Assembly (NCBI GenBank): GCA_002717485.1
Contig: PBDW01000007.1
Span: 62,001-126,000, forward strand
Length of the DNA: 64,000 bases
Direction: 5' to 3'
Origin: Pelagibacteraceae bacterium
GTDB lineage: Bacteria; Pseudomonadota; Alphaproteobacteria; HIMB59; GCA-002718135
Shown here one piece after another: positions 34,809 through 46,162 of this stretch. The stretch's first letter is position 1, and each line of letters starts with the position of its first letter. The notes under the pieces are model-generated. The model saw only the letters and a program-made list of their open reading frames with translations, searched no databases and was not told where the DNA came from. A program made the translations under genes and the position numbers.

Positions 34809-36085
34809 AAGCTGAAAATAAAATATTTAGTAATCTTTACGGTGAAAAAGACTGGCGACTTAAAGGAGCGATGGCTAGGGGTACGTGGAACAATACAAAA
34901 GAACTATTATTAAAAGGAAAAGATTTTATTCTTGAAGAAGTAAAAAAAAGTGGTTTAAGAGGGCGTGGCGGAGCAGGCTTTCCCACTGGTCTTAAGTTAT
35001 CTTTTATGCCAAAAAACATTGAACACAAGCCTCATTATTTAGTTGTAAATGCAGACGAATCAGAACCAGGCACTTGCAAAGACAGAGAAATATTAAGAAA
35101 TGACCCACACTTGTTAATTGAGGGCTGCCTTCTTTCAAGTTTTGCGATTAGTGCAAAAGCTTGTTACATATATATTAGAGGTGAATATTACAATGAGTCA
35201 TCTAACTTGCAACAGGCGATTAACGAGGCGTATGAAAATGGGTTAATAGGAAAAAACGCTTGCAAAAGTGGTTGGGATTTTGATCTTTATCTTCACAGAG
35301 GTGCTGGGGCATATATCTGTGGTGAAGAGACAGCTTTACTAGAGAGCTTGGAAGGCAAGAAAGGTCAGCCAAGATTGAAACCACCATTCCCAGCCGCTGT
35401 TGGCTTATATGGTTGTCCGACTACTGTTAACAACGTAGAAACTATAGCAGTGATTCCAACAATTATTAGAAGGGGCTCAAGTTGGTTTGCAGATATAGGT
35501 AGGCCAAAAAATACTGGGACTAAAATTTTTTGTATTTCTGGACATGTAAATTCTCCATGCAATGTTGAAGAAGAAATGGGCATACCTCTTAAAGAACTTA
35601 TTGAAAAGCATGCTGGAGGTGTCAGAGGAGGTTGGGAAAATTTACTAGCAGTTATACCAGGAGGAGCAAGTGTTCCACTAATTCCTAAGTCTATTTGTGA
35701 TAATGTATTAATGGATTTTGATAGTTTACAAGAAGTGCAAAGCGGACTGGGTACTGCTGCTGTAATTGTTATGGATAAATCTACAGATATTATTGAAGCT
35801 ATTTCAAGACTCTCACATTTTTATATGCATGAAAGTTGTGGTCAATGTACACCTTGCAGAGAAGGAACCGGATGGCTTTATAGAATGATGACAAAAATGA
35901 TCAAAGGTGATTTGTTATCTCCAGAAGTTGATAAACTATTATCAGTAACAAAACAGGTTGAAGGTCATACAATTTGTGCTTTAGGTGATGCTGCGGCTTG
36001 GCCAATACAGGGTCTTCTAAGACATTTCCGTGAAGATGTTGAAAAAAGAATTATTGAACATAATAAAATTAAAGAGGTTGCTTGA
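34802..36085 (+). CDS. nuoF: NADH-quinone oxidoreductase subunit F
   Basis: NuoF oxidises NADH with FMN and passes electrons to cluster N3. The 427-residue protein has the NADH/FMN-binding glycine-rich [15 protein letters not shown] near residues 53-66, [40 protein letters not shown], and the [4Fe-4S] motif [13 protein letters not shown] with the distal Cys in [13 protein letters not shown]. All are intact. It overlaps nuoE by 7 bp and nuoG by 1 bp. Confidence 0.97.
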   Translation: MLKAENKIFSNLYGEKDWRLKGAMARGTWNNTKELLLKGKDFILEEVKKSGLRGRGGAGFPTGLKLSFMPKNIEHKPHYLVVNADESEPGTCKDREILRNDPHLLIEGCLLSSFAISAKACYIYIRGEYYNESSNLQQAINEAYENGLIGKNACKSGWDFDLYLHRGAGAYICGEETALLESLEGKKGQPRLKPPFPAAVGLYGCPTTVNNVETIAVIPTIIRRGSSWFADIGRPKNTGTKIFCISGHVNSPCNVEEEMGIPLKELIEKHAGGVRGGWENLLAVIPGGASVPLIPKSICDNVLMDFDSLQEVQSGLGTAAVIVMDKSTDIIEAISRLSHFYMHESCGQCTPCREGTGWLYRMMTKMIKGDLLSPEVDKLLSVTKQVEGHTICALGDAAAWPIQGLLRHFREDVEKRIIEHNKIKEVA

Positions 36086-38148
36086 TGCCTACAATTATTA
36101 TTAATGATGAAAAAATAGAATTCAAAGAAGGAATGAATGTGCTTCAAGCATGTGAACTAGCCGGTATAGAGATACCACGATTTTGTTACCATGATCGTTT
36201 ATCAATAGCTGGTAATTGTAGAATGTGTCTTGTTGAGATGGAAAATTCCCCAAAACCAATTGCTTCATGTGCTATGCCTGCAACAGATGGTATGAAAATT
36301 AAAACTAATTCAAAAATAGTAAAAGATGCACGACACGGTGTTATGGAATTTCTTTTAATAAATCATCCACTAGATTGCCCAATATGTGATCAAGGTGGCG
36401 AATGTGACCTACAAGATCAAGCTATGTACTATGGATTTGATAAGTCAAGCTATAAGGAAAATAAAAGAGCGGTTAATAATAAATATATGGGTCCGCTGAT
36501 AAGCACTATAATGACTCGTTGCATACATTGTACTAGGTGCGTACGTTTCTCAACTGAAATTGCGGGAGTTGATGATTTAGGTCTTTTAGGGAGAGGGGAA
36601 AAAGCTGAAATTACAACCTATTTAGAAAAAGCAATGAACTCTGAATTGTCAGGAAATGTAATAGATTTATGTCCCGTTGGCGCGTTAACTAACAAGCCCT
36701 ATGAATTTCAGGCAAGACCTTGGGAGCTAAAAAAAACTGAAACGATAGATGTATTTGATGCTGTAGGTTCAAATATACGTGTCGATAGTATTGGGAAAAA
36801 AGTATTAAGGGTTCTTCCTAGAATAAATGAAGATATTAACGAAGAATGGATAAATGATAAAACCAGATTTGCAATTGATGGACTTCAAAAGCAACGATTA
36901 GATAAATGTTACATTAAAGAAAATGAACGTTTTCAAGAGACCTCTTGGAAAAAAGCATTAGATAGAATTATTTTGCAAATTAATAAAACTAGTTCAAAAA
37001 ATATTATGACACTTTCAGGCAAGTTATCAGATGTTGAAACAATATTTTCAACGAAAATGCTATTTGATAATATAGGAAGTAACAATTATGAATGTAGAAT
37101 TGATAATGTTAGAATAGAACCTAAAGCAAGGGTAAGTTATACATTCAATACTGGTATTGCTCGAATTGAAGAATCAGACTTAATATTACTTATTGGCACA
37201 AATCCGAGATGGGAAGCCAGCATCTTAAATGCAAGAATAAGAAAATCATATCTAAACAACAATACTAGAGTAGCCTTAATTGGAAACAAGAAAGACTTAA
37301 CTTATGATTATGAATATCTAGGTAATTCTTTAAAAATTTTAGAAGATATATTAAATGAAAAGAACGATTTTTCTTTATTAATGAAAGAATCAAAAAAACC
37401 GATGATTATTCTTGGTGAAGCAGCACTCGCAAGACAGGATGGCAATTGTGTTTTGAATGTTTGCAGAAAAATGTGCGAAAAATTCTCAATAGTTGATAAA
37501 AATTGGAATGGTTTTAATTTCTTAAATTCTTCAATTTCAAAAATTGGCGCACTTGATATTGGTTTTTATAACGAATCTTTCTCTGCTGATGTGCAAAAAA
37601 ATATAGACAAATTTTGTTCTAATAAAGAATCAGTCGTTTTTCTTTTAGGCGTTGATGAAATTGATATGGATATTTTTCAAAATTCCTTCGTAGTTTATAT
37701 TGGTCATCATGGAGATAGAGGCGCACATAGAGCAGATGTAATTTTGCCCGCACCTGCATATACTGAGAAAGATTCATTGTATGTGAATTTAGAAGGAAGA
37801 ATTTTGCAGGCACATCAATGTCATGCCCCATTAGGTGATGCAAAAGAAGAATGGAAAATTATGAAGATGCTTGGAGATATGCTGGGGGCAAATATGAAAT
37901 TTAAAAATCTGCATGAATTAAGAGAATTAATATGCTTATCAAATGAATTATTTAGAGAAATTAACGTTTTGCATAAAAATAAGTTTTCTACCTTTGGTAT
38001 TTCAGGGGAAATTATTGAAAGTCCAATAGTCGACGTTATCAATAATTTTTATATGACCGATCCTATTAGCAGATCCTCCAAAACTATGGCGGAGTGTACT
38101 TCGGACATTTTAAAATTAAACAAGGATGCATTAATTCCAAATGATTAG
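36085..38148 (+). CDS. nuoG: NADH-quinone oxidoreductase subunit G
   Basis: NuoG is the 75-kDa electron-wire subunit. I start it at the ATG at 36085 (TGATG overlap with nuoF); the track's TTG one codon earlier is unnecessary. The 687-residue protein has the [2Fe-2S] domain ([15 protein letters not shown]), the Cys/His N5 ligands in [19 protein letters not shown], and the N4 ligands [13 protein letters not shown] with a distal Cys in DLCPVGALT. The molybdopterin-like C-terminal domain (about 220-687) has lost cofactor binding, as is usual. It overlaps nuoH by 8 bp. Confidence 0.96.
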   Translation: MPTIIINDEKIEFKEGMNVLQACELAGIEIPRFCYHDRLSIAGNCRMCLVEMENSPKPIASCAMPATDGMKIKTNSKIVKDARHGVMEFLLINHPLDCPICDQGGECDLQDQAMYYGFDKSSYKENKRAVNNKYMGPLISTIMTRCIHCTRCVRFSTEIAGVDDLGLLGRGEKAEITTYLEKAMNSELSGNVIDLCPVGALTNKPYEFQARPWELKKTETIDVFDAVGSNIRVDSIGKKVLRVLPRINEDINEEWINDKTRFAIDGLQKQRLDKCYIKENERFQETSWKKALDRIILQINKTSSKNIMTLSGKLSDVETIFSTKMLFDNIGSNNYECRIDNVRIEPKARVSYTFNTGIARIEESDLILLIGTNPRWEASILNARIRKSYLNNNTRVALIGNKKDLTYDYEYLGNSLKILEDILNEKNDFSLLMKESKKPMIILGEAALARQDGNCVLNVCRKMCEKFSIVDKNWNGFNFLNSSISKIGALDIGFYNESFSADVQKNIDKFCSNKESVVFLLGVDEIDMDIFQNSFVVYIGHHGDRGAHRADVILPAPAYTEKDSLYVNLEGRILQAHQCHAPLGDAKEEWKIMKMLGDMLGANMKFKNLHELRELICLSNELFREINVLHKNKFSTFGISGEIIESPIVDVINNFYMTDPISRSSKTMAECTSDILKLNKDALIPND

Positions 38149-39157
38149 TTTAATCTTTAACAATTTAATACTACCGTTATTGATTATCCTATCTCAGATT
38201 TTAGCAATAATTTTACCATTATTCTTAGCTGTTGCATTCTTAATTTATGCTGAAAGAAAAATTCTTGGAGCAATACAACTTAGGCGCGGACCTAATGTTG
38301 TAGGTCCTTTTGGTCTATTCCAATCATTTGCAGACGCAATAAAACTTCTTACCAAAGAAAATATAATTCCTAAAAACTCTAACAAGTTTATTTTTATTTT
38401 AGCACCAGTTATTACTTTATCTCTTAGTTTGATAGCCTGGGCAGTAATTCCATTTGCACCTGGTTTAGTCTTATCGGATATAAATGTTGGTATTATGTAT
38501 TTATTTGCTGTTTCCTCTCTTGGTGTCTATGGTGTTATTATGGCTGGTTGGGCCAGTAATTCACAATATCCTTTTTTAGGAGCTTTACGCTCAGCTGCGC
38601 AAATGGTTTCTTACGAAGTGTCAATTGGATTTGTAATAATAACAGTTTTACTCTGTGTTGGTTCTTTAAATTTATCAAAAATCGTAGAAGCTCAATCAAC
38701 TATCTGGTTCGCCATCCCCTTGTTTCCAATGTTTTTTATTTTTTTTATATCTACTTTAGCTGAAACAAACAGATTACCTTTTGATCTTCCAGAAGATGAA
38801 GCTACATTGGTTGCTGGTTTTTTTACTGAATATTCTTCATCAGCATTTATGTTATTTTTTCTTGGCGAGTATGCAAATATGATTTTAATGAGTGCTATGA
38901 CTACAATATTATTTTTAGGAGGCTGGTTGCCACCTTTTGATATTATACCTTTTACCTGGATTCCCGGACCAATATGGTTTTTTTTAAAAATAACTTTTAT
39001 ATTATTTTTATTTCTTTGGGTTCGGGGAACTCTTCCACGCTATCGTTATGATCAACTTATGCGTTTAGGTTGGAAAATATTTTTACCCTTTTCTTTGTTC
39101 TGGGTAGTATTTACCGCAGGAGTATTAATGACCTTTGACATTCTTCCTAACAACTAA
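38141..39157 (+). CDS. nuoH: NADH-quinone oxidoreductase subunit H
   Basis: NuoH anchors the peripheral arm and shapes the quinone channel. The 338-residue protein has eight or more membrane helices and the conserved [34 protein letters not shown] loop. Charged loops with [20 protein letters not shown] (quinone/proton path glutamates) and [18 protein letters not shown] follow. The order nuoG-H-I is standard. Its stop and the nuoI start share one base. Confidence 0.97.
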   Translation: MISLIFNNLILPLLIILSQILAIILPLFLAVAFLIYAERKILGAIQLRRGPNVVGPFGLFQSFADAIKLLTKENIIPKNSNKFIFILAPVITLSLSLIAWAVIPFAPGLVLSDINVGIMYLFAVSSLGVYGVIMAGWASNSQYPFLGALRSAAQMVSYEVSIGFVIITVLLCVGSLNLSKIVEAQSTIWFAIPLFPMFFIFFISTLAETNRLPFDLPEDEATLVAGFFTEYSSSAFMLFFLGEYANMILMSAMTTILFLGGWLPPFDIIPFTWIPGPIWFFLKITFILFLFLWVRGTLPRYRYDQLMRLGWKIFLPFSLFWVVFTAGVLMTFDILPNN

Positions 39158-39645
39158 TGAATAATATATTTAAAAAAATAAAATCATTTTTTCTTTATGA
39201 AATCTTTATAGGTTTATTTTTGACGTTAAAATATATTTTTAAAGAAAAAGTAACTATTAATTATCCTTATGAAAAAGGGCCTTTAAGTCCAAGATTTAGA
39301 GGAGAGCATGCTTTAAGAAGGTATCCTAATGGCGAAGAAAGATGCATAGCCTGTAAATTATGTGAATCCATTTGTCCAGCACAGGCAATAACAATTGAGG
39401 CAGAGGCAAGAGATGATGGAAGTAGAAGGACAACACGATATGATATTGATATGACAAAATGTATTTATTGCGGATTGTGTGAAGAATCGTGTCCGGTTGA
39501 CGCTATAGTAGAAGGTCCAAATTTTGAATTTGCCACTCAAACCAGAGAAGAATTAATTTATAATAAAGAAAAACTTTTGTCTAATGGAGACAGATGGGAA
39601 CAAGAAATAGCTCTTAATTTAAAAGCTAATGCAAAATATAGGTAA
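39157..39645 (+). CDS. nuoI: NADH-quinone oxidoreductase subunit I
   Basis: NuoI carries two [4Fe-4S] clusters, N6a and N6b. The 162-residue ferredoxin-like protein shows both CxxCxxCxxxCP sites, [16 protein letters not shown] and [34 protein letters not shown] precedes them and [22 protein letters not shown] follows, all conserved in the alphaproteobacterial/mitochondrial TYKY subunit. An amphipathic N-terminal helix should lie on the membrane. Confidence 0.97.
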   Translation: MNNIFKKIKSFFLYEIFIGLFLTLKYIFKEKVTINYPYEKGPLSPRFRGEHALRRYPNGEERCIACKLCESICPAQAITIEAEARDDGSRRTTRYDIDMTKCIYCGLCEESCPVDAIVEGPNFEFATQTREELIYNKEKLLSNGDRWEQEIALNLKANAKYR

Positions 39646-39650
39646 AAAAA

Positions 39651-40265
39651 ATGTTTATTTTTAGTGTTATTTTTTATTTTTTTGCTTTTATTATTGTAGC
39701 TTCATCGATTATGGTTATTAGTTCAAGAGATCCGATTCATTCAGTTTTATATTTAATTTTAAGCTTTGTCACATCTGCAATTTTATTTGTTACTTTAGGT
39801 GCAGAATTTTTAGCTATGATTTTAATAGTTGTTTATGTTGGAGCTGTAGCTGTTCTTTTCCTCTTTGTAGTTATGATGCTAGACATCAATTTTGTTAAAA
39901 TTAAAGAGGGTTTTTTAAGTTATCTTCCTATTGCGTTGTTGATATCCGCTTGTCTTGTAACTGAATTAATAATTATATTTATTTCAAAAAATAAATTACT
40001 TCCAGAGATTGTTAATTATTCTGATTTGCCTGATTTTAGCTCAAAGAGTAATACTAAAGATATAGGAAATGTATTATATACTGATTATTTTTATTTATTT
40101 CAAATTTCAGGATTAATTTTACTTGTTGCTATGATTGGTTCAATTGTTTTAACTTTAAGAACTAGACCTGGAGTTAAAAAACAAAATATCGCTGAACAAG
40201 TATTTGTGTCTACTAAGTCAAGAATTATTAAGAAAAAAGTTCCATTGAGAAAGGGAATTAAATGA
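39651..40265 (+). CDS. nuoJ: NADH-quinone oxidoreductase subunit J
   Basis: NuoJ is a membrane-arm subunit (ND6 equivalent) that takes part in the central proton-coupling axis. The 204-residue protein has about five helices. The third holds the conserved [20 protein letters not shown] segment with its pi-bulge Tyr-Val-Gly-Ala sequence, which is diagnostic. [15 protein letters not shown] marks the second helix. A basic C-terminal tail follows the last helix. It overlaps nuoK by ATGA. Confidence 0.95.
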   Translation: MFIFSVIFYFFAFIIVASSIMVISSRDPIHSVLYLILSFVTSAILFVTLGAEFLAMILIVVYVGAVAVLFLFVVMMLDINFVKIKEGFLSYLPIALLISACLVTELIIIFISKNKLLPEIVNYSDLPDFSSKSNTKDIGNVLYTDYFYLFQISGLILLVAMIGSIVLTLRTRPGVKKQNIAEQVFVSTKSRIIKKKVPLRKGIK

Positions 40266-40570
40266 TTATTTCTCTCGAACATTATTTAATACTTGGAGCC
40301 ATTGTATTTACTTTAGGTGTGCTAGGAATTTTTCTAAATAAAAAAAACGTAATAATAATTCTGATGTCTATTGAATTAATCTTATTATCAGTAAATATAA
40401 ACCTTGTAGCATTTTCAAGTTATCTTGGTGAAATTTCAGGACAAATATTTTCAATGTTTGTACTTACTGTTGCTGCTGCAGAAGCGGCTATAGGTTTGGC
40501 AATATTAGTTGTATTTTTCAGACATAACGGAACTATCTCAGTTGAAGATATAAATAAAATGAAAGGATAA
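40262..40570 (+). CDS. nuoK: NADH-quinone oxidoreductase subunit K
   Basis: NuoK (ND4L) is a three-helix membrane subunit with glutamates used in proton transfer. The 102-residue protein shows [18 protein letters not shown], holding the first key Glu, and [34 protein letters not shown], holding the second Glu and the conserved C-terminal tail. Length is typical. It overlaps nuoJ by 4 bp and is 3 bp from nuoL. Confidence 0.96.
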   Translation: MIISLEHYLILGAIVFTLGVLGIFLNKKNVIIILMSIELILLSVNINLVAFSSYLGEISGQIFSMFVLTVAAAEAAIGLAILVVFFRHNGTISVEDINKMKG

Positions 40571-40573
40571 TTT

Positions 40574-42481
40574 TTGATTTATTTAATAGTGTTTTTACCG
40601 TTACTAGGTTTTTTGTTTTCATCTATTATTGGGAACAAATTAAATAATAAATTCTCTCAATATATTACCTCAGGTTTTCTTATTTTATCAGCTTTTTTTT
40701 CCTGGATAATTTTTTATAAATTTTTAATAAATAAAGAAAATATAGATCTTATTATGATTAACTGGATTAATTCTGGAGATTTTAAGGTAGATTGGGCTAT
40801 TAGAATAGATGCGCTTTCAATAATTATGCTTATGGTGGTAAGCAATATTTCAGCACTAATTCATATTTATTCTATCGGTTATATGTCTAAAGACCCCTCA
40901 ATACCGAGATTTATGGGATATTTAAGCTTGTTTACATTTTTTATGTTAGCATTAGTTACAAGCAATAATCTTTTACAATTGTTTTTTGGATGGGAAGGTG
41001 TAGGCTTAGCTTCATATCTTCTTATAGGTTTTTGGCATCATAAAGAAACTGCAAACAATGCTGCAATTAAAGCTTTTATAGTAAATCGCATAGGTGACTT
41101 TAGTTTTGTTATTGGGATAGTTGGAATATATTTTATATTTGGAACTTTAGAATTTGATGAAATATTTAATCAAGTAGACCTTTATAAGGAATCACAATTT
41201 AATTTTGTTGGCATAGAAATTTCAACATTAAATTTTTTATGTACATTATTATTTATTGGCGCAATGGGTAAATCTGCCCAAATTGGTCTACATGTTTGGT
41301 TGCCGGATGCTATGGAGGGACCAACACCTGTTTCTGCGTTAATTCATGCAGCTACTATGGTAACGGCAGGGGTTTTTATGGTTGCAAGAATGAGTCCACT
41401 TTTTATAAGTGCAAATACAGCAAGTAACATTATAATATTAATTGGGGCATTGACTGCAATATTTGCAGCATTAATTGCACTTACTCAAAATGATATAAAG
41501 AAAGTTATCGCTTATTCAACTTGCAGTCAATTAGGATATATGTTTGTTGCTGCTGGTGTCGGAGCATATAATGCAGCTATATTTCATTTGACAACTCATG
41601 CTTTTTTTAAAGCTTTACTTTTTCTTAGTGCAGGCTCAGTAATTCACGCATTAGGAAATGAACAAAATATGCAAAAAATGGGTGGTTTAGCAAAAAAAAT
41701 TCCTATTACTGCTTCGATGATGTGGATAGGATCACTCGCAATAATAGGATTTCCCTTTCTTTCCGGATATTATTCTAAAGAAAGTATAATTGAATCTGCA
41801 TATTTTGCTAATACCTCATTTGGAAATCTTGCATATTATGTTGGCATTATCACTTCTGGACTAACTGCATTCTATTCTTGGAGATTAATTTTTTTAACAT
41901 TTTATGGCAAAAACAGATCAGAACAAGATCTATTTAATAAGGCACATGAATCCCCATTAGTAATGATATTTCCTTTAATACTTTTATCTTTTGGTTCAAT
42001 TTTTGTTGGAGTTGTCTGTTATGATTTATTTATTGGAAATAACTCAATAAATTTCTGGGGTAACTCTATTATAGTAATAGAAAAATATAGTAATCATATG
42101 CCATTTACTCAATTATTACTTGGAAAACTTTTTATTTCAATAGGTATAATTTTGGCAACAGTTTTTTATTTTTATAGAAATGACTTGCCAAAAAAATTAT
42201 CAACTAAATATAATTATTTATACAATATTTTAATTAATAAATTTTATTTTGATTTTATATATAATAAAATTTTTGTAATAAGTTCACATAATTTAGGAAA
42301 ATTACTTTGGAAACAGGGCGACGAAAAAACTATTGATGGTTTTGGACCAGATGGTTTATCAAAAGTTATTGATAAACTTTCCTTAATTGCTGGAAGGTTT
42401 CAAACAGGATATTTATATCATTATGCCTTTGTTATGCTAATAGGATTGGTTGGATTTCTAACCTGGTATCTTTATGTTTAA
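40574..42481 (+). CDS. nuoL: NADH-quinone oxidoreductase subunit L
   Basis: NuoL is the distal antiporter-like proton-pumping subunit (ND5). The 635-residue protein is read from a TTG codon three bases after nuoK, giving MIYLIVFLPLLGFL, which fits the usual NuoL N-terminus; no ATG is available. Core motifs include LFFGWEGVGLASYLLIGFWH with the pump Glu, GKSAQIGLHVWLPDAMEGPTPVSALIHAATMVTAGVF with the broken-helix lysine and His, and a long C-terminal lateral-helix region. It overlaps nuoM by 8 bp. Confidence 0.95.
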   Translation: MIYLIVFLPLLGFLFSSIIGNKLNNKFSQYITSGFLILSAFFSWIIFYKFLINKENIDLIMINWINSGDFKVDWAIRIDALSIIMLMVVSNISALIHIYSIGYMSKDPSIPRFMGYLSLFTFFMLALVTSNNLLQLFFGWEGVGLASYLLIGFWHHKETANNAAIKAFIVNRIGDFSFVIGIVGIYFIFGTLEFDEIFNQVDLYKESQFNFVGIEISTLNFLCTLLFIGAMGKSAQIGLHVWLPDAMEGPTPVSALIHAATMVTAGVFMVARMSPLFISANTASNIIILIGALTAIFAALIALTQNDIKKVIAYSTCSQLGYMFVAAGVGAYNAAIFHLTTHAFFKALLFLSAGSVIHALGNEQNMQKMGGLAKKIPITASMMWIGSLAIIGFPFLSGYYSKESIIESAYFANTSFGNLAYYVGIITSGLTAFYSWRLIFLTFYGKNRSEQDLFNKAHESPLVMIFPLILLSFGSIFVGVVCYDLFIGNNSINFWGNSIIVIEKYSNHMPFTQLLLGKLFISIGIILATVFYFYRNDLPKKLSTKYNYLYNILINKFYFDFIYNKIFVISSHNLGKLLWKQGDEKTIDGFGPDGLSKVIDKLSLIAGRFQTGYLYHYAFVMLIGLVGFLTWYLYV

Positions 42482-43967
42482 TTTTATTTATAATATACCT
42501 ATTTTATCAATTGTTATATTTTTACCTCTAATTGGCGCATTTACTATATTTCTACTACCAAATAAAAATAATTCTAATTTAGTTAAAATAACTGCATTAT
42601 TTTTCTCATTTTTGACATTTATTTTTAGCATTCTAATTTGGATAAATTTTGATAATAATATTAGCGAATACCAATTTGTAGAAAAAATTAAGTGGTTTGG
42701 AAATTTTAATTTTTATTATCATATAGGTATTGATGGCATATCTTTATTTCTTGTTCTTCTTAGTACTTTTTTAACTCCTATATGTGTTCTTGCTAGCTGG
42801 AATAATATTAAGGTTAAAATTAAAGAATATATGATTGCCTTTTTAATTCTTGAAACTCTAATAATTGGAATGTTTTTATGTATTGACTTGCTTCTTTTTT
42901 ATATATTTTTTGAAAGCGTTTTAATACCAATGTTTTTAATTATTGGAATTTGGGGTGGATCTAACAGAGTATACGCTTCTTTTAAATTCTTTTTATATAC
43001 TCTTTTAGGTTCAGTTTTAATGCTTCTTGCTGTTATTTATATATATCAGCAAAGTGGCACTATGGATATAAGGGAACTTCAGAATCATAACTTTACTGAT
43101 AACTCTGAATACTGGCTTTGGTTAGCATTTTTTGCATCTTTTGCAGTAAAAATTCCTATGTGGCCTTTTCATACCTGGTTACCGGATGCACATGTAGAAG
43201 CGCCAACAGCAGGTTCAGTAATATTAGCTGGAATTCTTCTTAAAATGGGAGGTTATGGTTTTATTAGATTTTCACTTGGTATTTTTCCAGTTGCATCTAA
43301 TTTTTTTTCAACATATGTAATTATTTTAAGTATTATAGCAATAATTTATACATCATTCGTTGCACTTGCCCAAAAAGATATAAAAAAGCTTATAGCATAT
43401 TCTTCGGTAGCCCATATGGGTATAGTTACGATTGGAATTTTTATTTTCAATCAACAGGGTATTGAAGGTGCTATGATACAAATGATCAGTCACGGAATAG
43501 TATCTGCCGCACTCTTTTTATCAGTTGGAGTTTTATATGATAGGATGCATACAAGAGAAATATCTTTTTATGGAGGAATAGTTAAAAATATGCCAAAATA
43601 TGCTGTATTCTTTATGATTTTTACCCTATCTTCAATTGGTTTACCAGGTACTAGCGGATTTATAGGTGAGTTTTTAACTATTCTAGGCGCATATAAATTT
43701 AATATTTTAGTTTCTATTTTTGCTGCTACAGGAATTATTCTTGGAGCAATGTATATGCTATATCTTTATAAAAGAATATTTTTTGGAAAAATAACTAATT
43801 CAAAATTAGAAATTATAACTGATTTGAATTTTAGAGAAACAATTATTCTTGCACCAATAATAATTCTAATTTTCTGGATTGGTCTTTACCCAAATAGCTT
43901 TTTGGATCCAATGCATGCACCTCTTGAAAATATTATAACAAATTATGAGAATAAAATTATAAGTTAA
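42474..43967 (+). CDS. nuoM: NADH-quinone oxidoreductase subunit M
   Basis: NuoM (ND4) is the middle antiporter-like proton pump. The 497-residue protein has about fourteen helices. Markers are the Glu-containing FYIFFESVLIPMFLIIGIWGG, AVKIPMWPFHTWLPDAHVEAPTAGSVILAG with its lysine, and AQKDIKKLIAYSSVAHMG. These match the family closely. It ends 1 bp before nuoN. Confidence 0.97.
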   Translation: MFNFIYNIPILSIVIFLPLIGAFTIFLLPNKNNSNLVKITALFFSFLTFIFSILIWINFDNNISEYQFVEKIKWFGNFNFYYHIGIDGISLFLVLLSTFLTPICVLASWNNIKVKIKEYMIAFLILETLIIGMFLCIDLLLFYIFFESVLIPMFLIIGIWGGSNRVYASFKFFLYTLLGSVLMLLAVIYIYQQSGTMDIRELQNHNFTDNSEYWLWLAFFASFAVKIPMWPFHTWLPDAHVEAPTAGSVILAGILLKMGGYGFIRFSLGIFPVASNFFSTYVIILSIIAIIYTSFVALAQKDIKKLIAYSSVAHMGIVTIGIFIFNQQGIEGAMIQMISHGIVSAALFLSVGVLYDRMHTREISFYGGIVKNMPKYAVFFMIFTLSSIGLPGTSGFIGEFLTILGAYKFNILVSIFAATGIILGAMYMLYLYKRIFFGKITNSKLEIITDLNFRETIILAPIIILIFWIGLYPNSFLDPMHAPLENIITNYENKIIS

Positions 43968-43968
43968 T

Positions 43969-45405
43969 ATGCCATATATAAATTCTATAATGTTTCTACC
44001 AGAATTAATTCTTACAATAGGAACTTTATTTATATTAACAGTTTCAACTTTTTTAAAAAATATATCATTTAAATTTTCTTTCAATGCATCAATCTTACTT
44101 TTAGTTTTCTCTTTATATTCAGTTACCTTTGATATTGATACAAATCTTTTTAATTATGATAATTTCTTTGACAACGGCGCATTTATTGATTTTATTAAAA
44201 TTCTAATTCTTTTTGGAACATTGGTATTCTTTCTATTTTCTGAGGAATATTTTTATGATCTGAATCTAGATAAATTTGAAATACCTATATTAATATTATT
44301 TTCTGTTCTCGGTATGATGATAATGATATCTTGCAATAATTTAATTTCCATGTACTTAGGCATAGAGCTTCAAAGTTTATCTTTATATATTCTTGCCAGT
44401 ATAAATAAGAAATCAATTAAATCTACCGAGGCAGGATTAAAATATTTTATTTTAGGAGCACTTTCTTCTGGTATATTACTTTACGGATGCTCACTTATTT
44501 ATGGATTTACAGGTGCACTCAACTTTCAAGAAATAGAATTAAAATTAAGCGTACTCCCACAATTAGATTTAGGATTAATTTTTGGTTTAGTTTTCATTAT
44601 CGTTTCATTGGCGTTTAAAGTTTCTGCAGTACCATTTCATATGTGGACACCGGATGTGTATGAAGGTTCTCCCACACCTATTACTGCTTTTTTTGCAATT
44701 GTAACGAAAATCGTTGCAGTTGGTTTACTAATAAGATTTTTAATATTACCTTTTGGACAATTTGTAGATGATTGGTCACAAATAATTATATTTTTATCAA
44801 TCTCTTCAATGATTCTAGGCGCTCTTGCAGCTATGACACAAAATAATATCAATAGACTTCTAGCTTACAGTTCAATTGGCCATATAGGTTATATGTTAAT
44901 AGGCTTGGCTACAGGTGCTGAAACAGGAATAAGGGGAATAATTATTTATTTGTGCATTTATTTATTTATGAATGCAGCTGTATTTACAATTTTATTATCA
45001 ATTAAAATTAATGGTAAATATATAGAAAATATTAAAAGTTTTGCCGGGTTAAGCAAAAAATATCCAATTATTTCTTTTATAATTTCAATTATGATGTTTT
45101 CAATGGCCGGCATTCCACCATTTGCAGGATTCTTTTCTAAATTTTATATTTTTATTTCAGCACTTGAATCTAAATTAGTATTTTTAGCAATTATTGGTGT
45201 TTTAAGTAGCGTTGTGGCAGCATTTTATTACATAAGAATTGTTAAGATTATTTATTTTGACGATGGATTAGATAATTTTGAAGTTATTTTAAATTTTAGA
45301 AGAAAACTTATTATCTTTATTTCGACAATTTTTATAGCATTTTTTATAATTGCACCATCTTATATAATTGACACAGCTCAAGAATTATCAAAAACAATTT
45401 TTTAA
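43969..45405 (+). CDS. nuoN: NADH-quinone oxidoreductase subunit N
   Basis: NuoN (ND2) is the proximal antiporter-like pump and the last gene of the operon. The 478-residue protein has about fourteen helices, with the Glu in NNLISMYLGIELQSLSLYILA, the lysine region in FKVSAVPFHMWTPDVYEGSPTPITAFFAIVTK and AMTQNNINRLLAYSSIGHIGYMLIG. All fourteen complex I genes nuoA-N are present, in standard order, with no inserted ORF. The birA gene begins 7 bp further on and is probably on the same transcript. Confidence 0.96.
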   Translation: MPYINSIMFLPELILTIGTLFILTVSTFLKNISFKFSFNASILLLVFSLYSVTFDIDTNLFNYDNFFDNGAFIDFIKILILFGTLVFFLFSEEYFYDLNLDKFEIPILILFSVLGMMIMISCNNLISMYLGIELQSLSLYILASINKKSIKSTEAGLKYFILGALSSGILLYGCSLIYGFTGALNFQEIELKLSVLPQLDLGLIFGLVFIIVSLAFKVSAVPFHMWTPDVYEGSPTPITAFFAIVTKIVAVGLLIRFLILPFGQFVDDWSQIIIFLSISSMILGALAAMTQNNINRLLAYSSIGHIGYMLIGLATGAETGIRGIIIYLCIYLFMNAAVFTILLSIKINGKYIENIKSFAGLSKKYPIISFIISIMMFSMAGIPPFAGFFSKFYIFISALESKLVFLAIIGVLSSVVAAFYYIRIVKIIYFDDGLDNFEVILNFRRKLIIFISTIFIAFFIIAPSYIIDTAQELSKTIF

Positions 45406-45412
45406 TTTCTAT

Positions 45413-46162
45413 ATGGAATATAAATACTTATTAGATTTATGTAAAAAGAAAAATATTGAGTTTTATTATTTTGAAAAAGTTAACTCAACTATGGATGTTT
45501 CAAAAAAATTATTTTTTGAAAATAAAAGTACATTACTAATTTGCTCAGCACAACAAACTTCAGGAAGAGGTAGGTTGGGTAATAAATGGATAAGTAACAA
45601 GGGAAATATTTTTTTTTCTTTGAGATTTGTTCCAAAAGTTGATTTAAAAAAATTTTATCAAATTGGTATTTTAAGTTGTATATCTATTAAAAAAACCCTA
45701 AAAAAATTTGGAATATCAAATGTTTCAATTAAATGGCCAAATGACATAATTGTTGAAAATATGAAAATCGGCGGTGTTTTAACGGAAACTTTTTTTAAAA
45801 ATAATTATAATTATTGCACAGTTGGTATCGGCATAAATTTTATAAATTCTCCAACTATCAAAAAATATTCAACTACATATATAAAAAAATATAATTCTTC
45901 GATTAATTTTGAAATATTTTTAACCTTTCTTATTAAAATGATTATTAATTCTTATAACAAATGGAATGATTCCAAATACAACAATCTAATTGACGAATAT
46001 AAAAAATCGTTAATTTTTTTTGGGAAAGAAGTTATTATAAATAATAATAATAATTTAATTAAAGGCATACTTATTGATGTTACTAAAGATGGTTATTTAG
46101 TTCTAAATTCAAATAATAAAAAAAGAATTATTCAGTCAGGTTTTATAGAATTTAAATTATGA
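45413..46162 (+). CDS. birA: Biotin-[acetyl-CoA-carboxylase] ligase
   Basis: BirA activates biotin as biotinyl-AMP and attaches it to carboxylase carrier proteins. I start at the ATG at 45413 (MEYKYLLDL); the longer ORF from 45368 only reads back into nuoN. The 249-residue protein has the catalytic core with VNSTMDVSK, SGRGRLGNKW (biotinyl-AMP-binding GRGRxGxxW loop), IKWPNDI and KIGGVLTET, then the SH3-like C-terminal domain. There is no N-terminal helix-turn-helix, so it is a mono-functional ligase, not a biotin repressor. It overlaps coaX by 4 bp. Confidence 0.9.
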   Translation: MEYKYLLDLCKKKNIEFYYFEKVNSTMDVSKKLFFENKSTLLICSAQQTSGRGRLGNKWISNKGNIFFSLRFVPKVDLKKFYQIGILSCISIKKTLKKFGISNVSIKWPNDIIVENMKIGGVLTETFFKNNYNYCTVGIGINFINSPTIKKYSTTYIKKYNSSINFEIFLTFLIKMIINSYNKWNDSKYNNLIDEYKKSLIFFGKEVIINNNNNLIKGILIDVTKDGYLVLNSNNKKRIIQSGFIEFKL